NCBI GenBank assembly: GCA_034678485.1
Contig: JAXDBU010000040.1
Coordinates: 5,351-69,350, forward strand
Direction of reading: 5' to 3'
Length of the DNA: 64,000 nt
Source of the DNA: PLanc-01 sp034678485
GTDB taxonomy: Bacteria > Planctomycetota > Phycisphaerae > Sedimentisphaerales > Anaerobacaceae
Under the pieces are notes generated by a model. It made no database searches and had not been told where the DNA came from. It worked only from the letters and a program-made list of their open reading frames with translations. The position numbers and the translations under genes are program-made. Shown here piece after piece: positions 60,894 to 64,000 of the stretch (position 1 is the first letter of the stretch; every line of letters starts with the position of its first letter).

Positions 60894-61187
60894 ATGGCCA
60901 AGAGAGAACCTCGTAAGACAGCCGGGAAGGGGGGCAAGCCCGCCGTACCCGATAGCAAGGAGAGCAGCGAACTGGGGCCTGTGGGCGTGGAATGTGGGCA
61001 GGAGGTCAAGCCCGTGCAATTGCAGGAAAGCAAACCGACGGTCGCGCCGGCGCAGACCCTGACGCACGATCAAATCGCCGGGCGGGCCAAGAAACTCTGG
61101 CAACAGCATGGCTGCCCGCAGGACAAAGACGAATATATCTGGCACGAGGCCGAAAGACAGTTGAAGCGGGAGTTGGGGATGGAGTAG
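60894..61187 (+). CDS. Small DUF2934 protein
   Basis: 97 residues. A lysine- and proline-rich, probably disordered N-terminal half is followed by the DUF2934 motif IAGRAKKLWQQHGCPQDKDE then YIWHEAERQLKRE, a short helical pair of unknown function common in Planctomycetes and other bacteria. The ATG at 60894 has GGAG about 7 bases upstream; an ATG at 60882 is also in frame. Its stop lies 11 bases before the GH57-like gene, so the two are likely co-transcribed. No biochemical function is known. Confidence 0.8.
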   Translation: MAKREPRKTAGKGGKPAVPDSKESSELGPVGVECGQEVKPVQLQESKPTVAPAQTLTHDQIAGRAKKLWQQHGCPQDKDEYIWHEAERQLKRELGME

Positions 61188-61198
61188 ACTCCATACCC

Positions 61199-62719
61199 AT
61201 GAATCTACCTGCACATATTGAGGGCCTGCCCAACCTGTGCGGCTCGGAGACGCTGATCTCCGACGCCGTGGCGAAGGCCGCCCATCGTCGTCGCGAAAGC
61301 ACCATCGACTGGACGCGAGTCAAGAGCGCCTGCGCCATCGCGCTGCACATGCACCAGCCGCTGATTCCCGACCCGGATCAGGAGCTTTCGCACGCCCCGA
61401 TCATCAGTAACCTCAAGCACATGATGGACCACCCGAATGTGGGCGACAACCACAATGCGAAGGTCTTTCACTGGTGCTACAAGCGGATGGGGGAGTTGAT
61501 CCCCCAACTTGTCTCCGAGGGCAAGGAGCCCCGCGTGATGCTCGACTACTCGGGCACGCTGTTGCACGGCCTGCACGCGATGGGCCTGGACGATGTCTTC
61601 GAGAACCTCCGGCTGATCACGTGCGATCCGCGGTATCGCCACTGCGTCGAGTGGCTCGGTTGCCCCTGGGGCCACGCGGTTGCGCCCTCGACTCCCGTCC
61701 AGGACTTCCGGCTCCACGTCCAGGCCTGGCGGCACTTCTTCGCGGCCCTGTTCGGCGCGGAGGCCCTGGCCGGAGTGCAGGGATTCTCGCCCGCTGAGAT
61801 GGCCCTCCCGAACCACCCCGACGTGTGCTACGAGTTCGTCCGGACGCTGAAGGACAACGGCTATCGCTGGGTCCTCGTCCAGGAGCATTCGGTCGAGCAC
61901 GTCGAGGACGGCCGCTCCCTCAAGTATCCGCACCGCCCGCACAAGCTCGTCGCCCGTAACTCGCAGGGCCAGACGCTCTCGATCACTGCGATCATCAAGA
62001 CCCAGGGCAGCGACACGAAGCTCGTCGGCCAGATGCAGCCGTACTTCGAGGCGCTGGGACTCGGCCGGGTCGAGGCCGTCGGGTCGTGCGTCGCGCGGGA
62101 TGCGTCGTGCGAAAGAGACGCTCCGTCGCACAACGCACAACGCAAGACGCGGGACGTGACCGTCTCCATTCCTTCGCTGGTCGCCCAGATTGCCGATGGC
62201 GAGAACGGCGGCGTCATGATGAACGAGTTCCCGCCCAAGTACCTGCAGGTGATGGCCGAATGCAGCGGGACCCCGACGCCCACGGTAAATGTCACCGAAT
62301 ACCTCGACTATCTTGACTCGCTGGGCGTTCGCGAGGGGGATTTCCCCGAGATCCAGCCGATCATGCAGCATCGGATCTGGGCGAGGTTCCAGCCGGGGTC
62401 GGGGCCGGAAGCCCTGAAACAGACCATCGATCAACTCTCTCGCGAGGACTCGCGATTCCACGTCGAGGGCGGGAGCTGGACCAACAACATCTCCTGGGTT
62501 CGCGGCTACAAGGATGTCCTGGAGCCGATGGCGGCCGCCAGCGTGATGTTCAACGAAAAGATGCTGCGTCCTGGCGTACCGACATCCGATCCCCGCTACC
62601 GCAAGGCCCTGTTCCACCTGCTCACGAGCCAGACGAGTTGCTACCGCTACTGGGGCTCGGGCCTCTGGACCGACTGGGGTCGGGAGATCTGCCGGCGAAC
62701 GATGGAGATCCTTCGCTGA
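61199..62719 (+). CDS. GH57-family protein with an in-frame repeat insertion
   Basis: 506 residues, no signal peptide. GH57 features include ACAIALHMHQPLIPD, the HxHQP start of the domain, then MLDYSGTLLHGL, FSPAEMALPNHPDVCYEF and VLVQEHSVEHVEDG. Residues 295-320 (SCVARDASCERDAPSHNAQR) match nothing in the fold and translate an inverted repeat (62083-62155); the domain resumes at TVSIPSLVAQIADGENGG. GH57 covers intracellular alpha-glucan enzymes such as amylases and branching enzymes; the exact activity is open. The nearest ribosome-binding site (GGAG in the upstream gene) is about 14 bases before the ATG at 61199, so the start is less certain. Confidence 0.85.
   Translation: MNLPAHIEGLPNLCGSETLISDAVAKAAHRRRESTIDWTRVKSACAIALHMHQPLIPDPDQELSHAPIISNLKHMMDHPNVGDNHNAKVFHWCYKRMGELIPQLVSEGKEPRVMLDYSGTLLHGLHAMGLDDVFENLRLITCDPRYRHCVEWLGCPWGHAVAPSTPVQDFRLHVQAWRHFFAALFGAEALAGVQGFSPAEMALPNHPDVCYEFVRTLKDNGYRWVLVQEHSVEHVEDGRSLKYPHRPHKLVARNSQGQTLSITAIIKTQGSDTKLVGQMQPYFEALGLGRVEAVGSCVARDASCERDAPSHNAQRKTRDVTVSIPSLVAQIADGENGGVMMNEFPPKYLQVMAECSGTPTPTVNVTEYLDYLDSLGVREGDFPEIQPIMQHRIWARFQPGSGPEALKQTIDQLSREDSRFHVEGGSWTNNISWVRGYKDVLEPMAAASVMFNEKMLRPGVPTSDPRYRKALFHLLTSQTSCYRYWGSGLWTDWGREICRRTMEILR
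62083..62155. repeat. In-frame inverted repeat inside the GH57 gene
   Basis: The left arm (from 62083) contains GTGCGTCGCGCGGGATGCGT; the right arm (to 62155) contains CGCACAACGCACAACGCAAG, an imperfect reverse complement. The unit of 73 bases plus flank keeps the reading frame. A related single-arm stretch occurs at 57191-57219. It looks like an intergenic-type repeat that landed in a coding region. Confidence 0.72.
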
Positions 62720-62765
62720 TCGATGAAGGACGATTGGTGATTGGCCCGCCGGCTGAAGCGGTCAG

Positions 62766-62812
62766 ATCCTCCGACCTTCTGACCTTCTCACCCTCTCACC
62801 TTCTCCCTCTGC
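62766..62812. repeat. Pyrimidine-rich CTTCTGACC/CTTCTCACC tandem words
   Basis: Between the convergent GH57 and cytochrome genes lies a run of near-repeats (CCGACCTTCTGACCTTCTCA then CCCTCTCACCTTCTCCC). It is low in complexity and strand-biased. It may be another dispersed repeat or just a spacer. Confidence 0.5.
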
Positions 62813-62818
62813 ACTCGC

Positions 62819-64000
62819 TCACAGCGACAGGAGATACTCGACGAGGGCGTCGAGGTCTTCCGGGCTCAGTTGCGACGTTCGGCCGTGCTGGTTGTTCGGG
62901 TTCTTCGTCGTGAAGATCTCCTTGAGAGTGACGGCGCTGCCGTCGTGGAGGTAGGGACCAGTCCGCCAGAGCTCGACGCAGGTCGGCGTGTCGAACTCGC
63001 TGCTGCGATCCAGCGCGGACCTCGTGCCCACGTCGTAGATCTTGAGCGATGTGAACAGAGGAGCCGGATGACAGGCGGAGCAGCCGACCGCGGGGTCCTC
63101 GAAGATCTGCTTGCCTCTGCGAGCTTTCGGGGAGAGCTGGCCGTTGACCAGGTAGGGACTGGGCTCGGGCTCCATCGAGCGGAGGTATGCCCGGACCGCG
63201 TTCAAGTCGCCTGCCTCGATCTCGCGGAACTGGATGAACAGGAAGCCCTTCTCGGTGGCCTCCTCCATGTTCTCGCGGATTGCCAGCGACATGGCCGGCG
63301 GGGTCTTGTGCGACCACAGCAGCGAGCGGGCGTTCTTCGGGTTGCCGATGCCGTCGTTGAGCAGATCCCAGTTCAGGCCGTCGGCCCGGCCGTCCGGGTG
63401 GCACGAGGCGCAAGAAAGCCAATTCTGGAAGCTGTGGCGCCCGTCGTGGAAGACGAACTCCCCGTGGCGGACGCTGTCCGTCGCGGGCTGTGGGCCCAGG
63501 CCGAGTCGCTTGACTACCTGGCAGCGGCTCGGGTTCAGGACCAGCACTTCGCCGGAGTAGTAGCTCGCGAGGAGCAACTGCTTGCCGTCGCGAGATAGGG
63601 CGATCGCCCGCGGTCCCTTGGCGGCGATCGGCGTGCGGGACATCAGGTCCGCCGCATAGAGGGCGCTGAGGTGATAGGACAATTGATCTCGCTTTGTCGG
63701 GTCCTCTTTGATCTGTTGCCAGATCGCCGCGGCGTCGCCGGCCTTTGCGAGGGCAGGATCGGAAAAAGGCAGGTCGGGCCTACTTTGAGGGGGAAAAATC
63801 TCTTGGTTCGATTTTCCCCCCTCAAACCCTGGTCGCGCGTCGAGAGCTTCGTCAGGTCCATTCTTCAACGAAATCGAACTGCGAGATTTCGTTGAAGAAT
63901 ACAGGCCCGATTCGCCTTCTTCCAGGCCTTCCCCAATTACCCTCTCTTCTCGTTCCGCGAGGCCCGATCCACCCAGGACCGTCTCGATCTCCAACCGCGG
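62819..64000 (-). CDS. Diheme cytochrome c peroxidase-like protein, N-terminus beyond the right edge
   Basis: At least 393 codons, open through the window edge. The first possible start inside is a TTG at 63994, so the real start is probably outside. A YVTN-type blade (AIALSRDGKQLLLASYYSGE) precedes two heme c sites: CASCHPDG, and CSACH in DPAVGCSACHPAPLF. SRTPIAAKGP and GPYLHDGSAVTLKEIF complete the MauG/CcpA-like pattern. The protein is expected in the periplasm with two covalently bound hemes, passing electrons or reducing peroxide. The N-terminal 80 residues here are unlike the family and translate two hairpin repeats (63784-63826 and 63860-63900). Confidence 0.85.
   Translation of the reverse strand, partial: PRLEIETVLGGSGLAEREERVIGEGLEEGESGLYSSTKSRSSISLKNGPDEALDARPGFEGGKSNQEIFPPQSRPDLPFSDPALAKAGDAAAIWQQIKEDPTKRDQLSYHLSALYAADLMSRTPIAAKGPRAIALSRDGKQLLLASYYSGEVLVLNPSRCQVVKRLGLGPQPATDSVRHGEFVFHDGRHSFQNWLSCASCHPDGRADGLNWDLLNDGIGNPKNARSLLWSHKTPPAMSLAIRENMEEATEKGFLFIQFREIEAGDLNAVRAYLRSMEPEPSPYLVNGQLSPKARRGKQIFEDPAVGCSACHPAPLFTSLKIYDVGTRSALDRSSEFDTPTCVELWRTGPYLHDGSAVTLKEIFTTKNPNNQHGRTSQLSPEDLDALVEYLLSL
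63784..63826. repeat. Hairpin repeat inside the cytochrome frame, first
   Basis: The arms TTTGAGGGGGAAAAATC and GATTTTCCCCCCTCAAA pair over 17 bases with one mismatch around a 9-base loop. It lies in the open frame of the cytochrome and encodes a Gly/Lys/Pro-rich stretch with no family match. Confidence 0.8.
63860..63900. repeat. Hairpin repeat inside the cytochrome frame, second
   Basis: A perfect 16-base palindrome (ATTCTTCAACGAAATC and GATTTCGTTGAAGAAT) with the 9-base loop GAACTGCGA, 33 bases from the previous hairpin. The translation (SSTKSRSSISLKN) is low in complexity. Both hairpins are in frame, with no stop codon. Confidence 0.85.

Noticed and set aside
1..64000. Prophage, integrative element or transposon covering part of the window.
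   Set aside because: No integrase, transposase, phage structural gene, att-like duplication or tRNA was found. Only small repeats are present.

Overview
The window reads as a high-GC chromosome segment from a Planctomycetes-type bacterium, most likely of the Phycisphaerae/Sedimentisphaerales kind. This is inferred from gene content: a DUF1549/DUF1553 plus DUF1501 plus C-terminal-prepeptidase-like (PPC) gene trio, an H-X9-DG prepilin, many large secreted glycosidases, Tat-exported oxidoreductases, and intergenic palindromic repeats of the sort common in that phylum. No rRNA, tRNA, CRISPR, integrase or transposase gene was seen. 36 protein genes are called, two of them cut by the window edges.

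Layout. 0-2.1 kb: an ECF sigma factor (cut by the left edge) and L-aspartate oxidase (nadB). 2.3-4.2 kb: a DNA methyltransferase fused to an Mrr-like nuclease domain, bracketed by two inverted copies of one palindromic repeat. 4.2-9 kb: a lipoprotein, a YncE-propeller/phosphoesterase and a URO-D-family methyltransferase. 9.1-16.7 kb: two secreted GH38 alpha-mannosidase-like enzymes and an MFS sugar porter, a likely mannoside-use operon closed by a strong hairpin. 16.8-19 kb: an HU-like protein and the ABC-F factor EttA. 19.1-24.4 kb: the DUF1549/DUF1501/PPC trio. 24.4-25.8 kb: a GH29 alpha-L-fucosidase. 26-30.6 kb: an RND (MMPL) exporter, a LolA-like lipoprotein-sorting protein and an outer-membrane barrel. 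30.9-32.8 kb: an ECF sigma factor with a membrane-anchored partner. 33-34 kb: a Tat-exported TIM-barrel isomerase. 34-43.8 kb (minus strand): an apparent operon of four secreted modular proteins. 44.2-53 kb: a Gfo/Idh/MocA oxidoreductase, two more fucosidases and a GH95/DUF5703-like enzyme. 53-64 kb: a prepilin, a DUF5696-like/esterase fusion, a GspE/PilB-type ATPase, a GH51 arabinofuranosidase, a DUF2934 protein with a GH57 protein, and a diheme cytochrome.

How it fits together. Three fucosidases, two mannosidases, an arabinofuranosidase, a GH95-like enzyme, an esterase fusion, a Tat isomerase, a Tat dehydrogenase and a sugar porter suggest growth on complex fucose-, mannose- and arabinose-bearing polysaccharides. 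No sulfatase, SusC/SusD pair or fucose catabolic gene is visible.

Most notable. (1) Two unrelated secreted proteins each carry a beta-sandwich domain (lamin-tail in one, LamG in the other) whose halves are in reversed order, as in circular permutation, and which sits inside a host domain. (2) The lamin-tail host is a secreted PEP-synthase-like protein whose swivelling His domain precedes its ATP-grasp. (3) The adjoining LRR/InlB-repeat/beta-helix paralogues show a gene fusion and internal deletions. (4) Several palindromic repeat families occur, at least three copies lying in frame inside genes.
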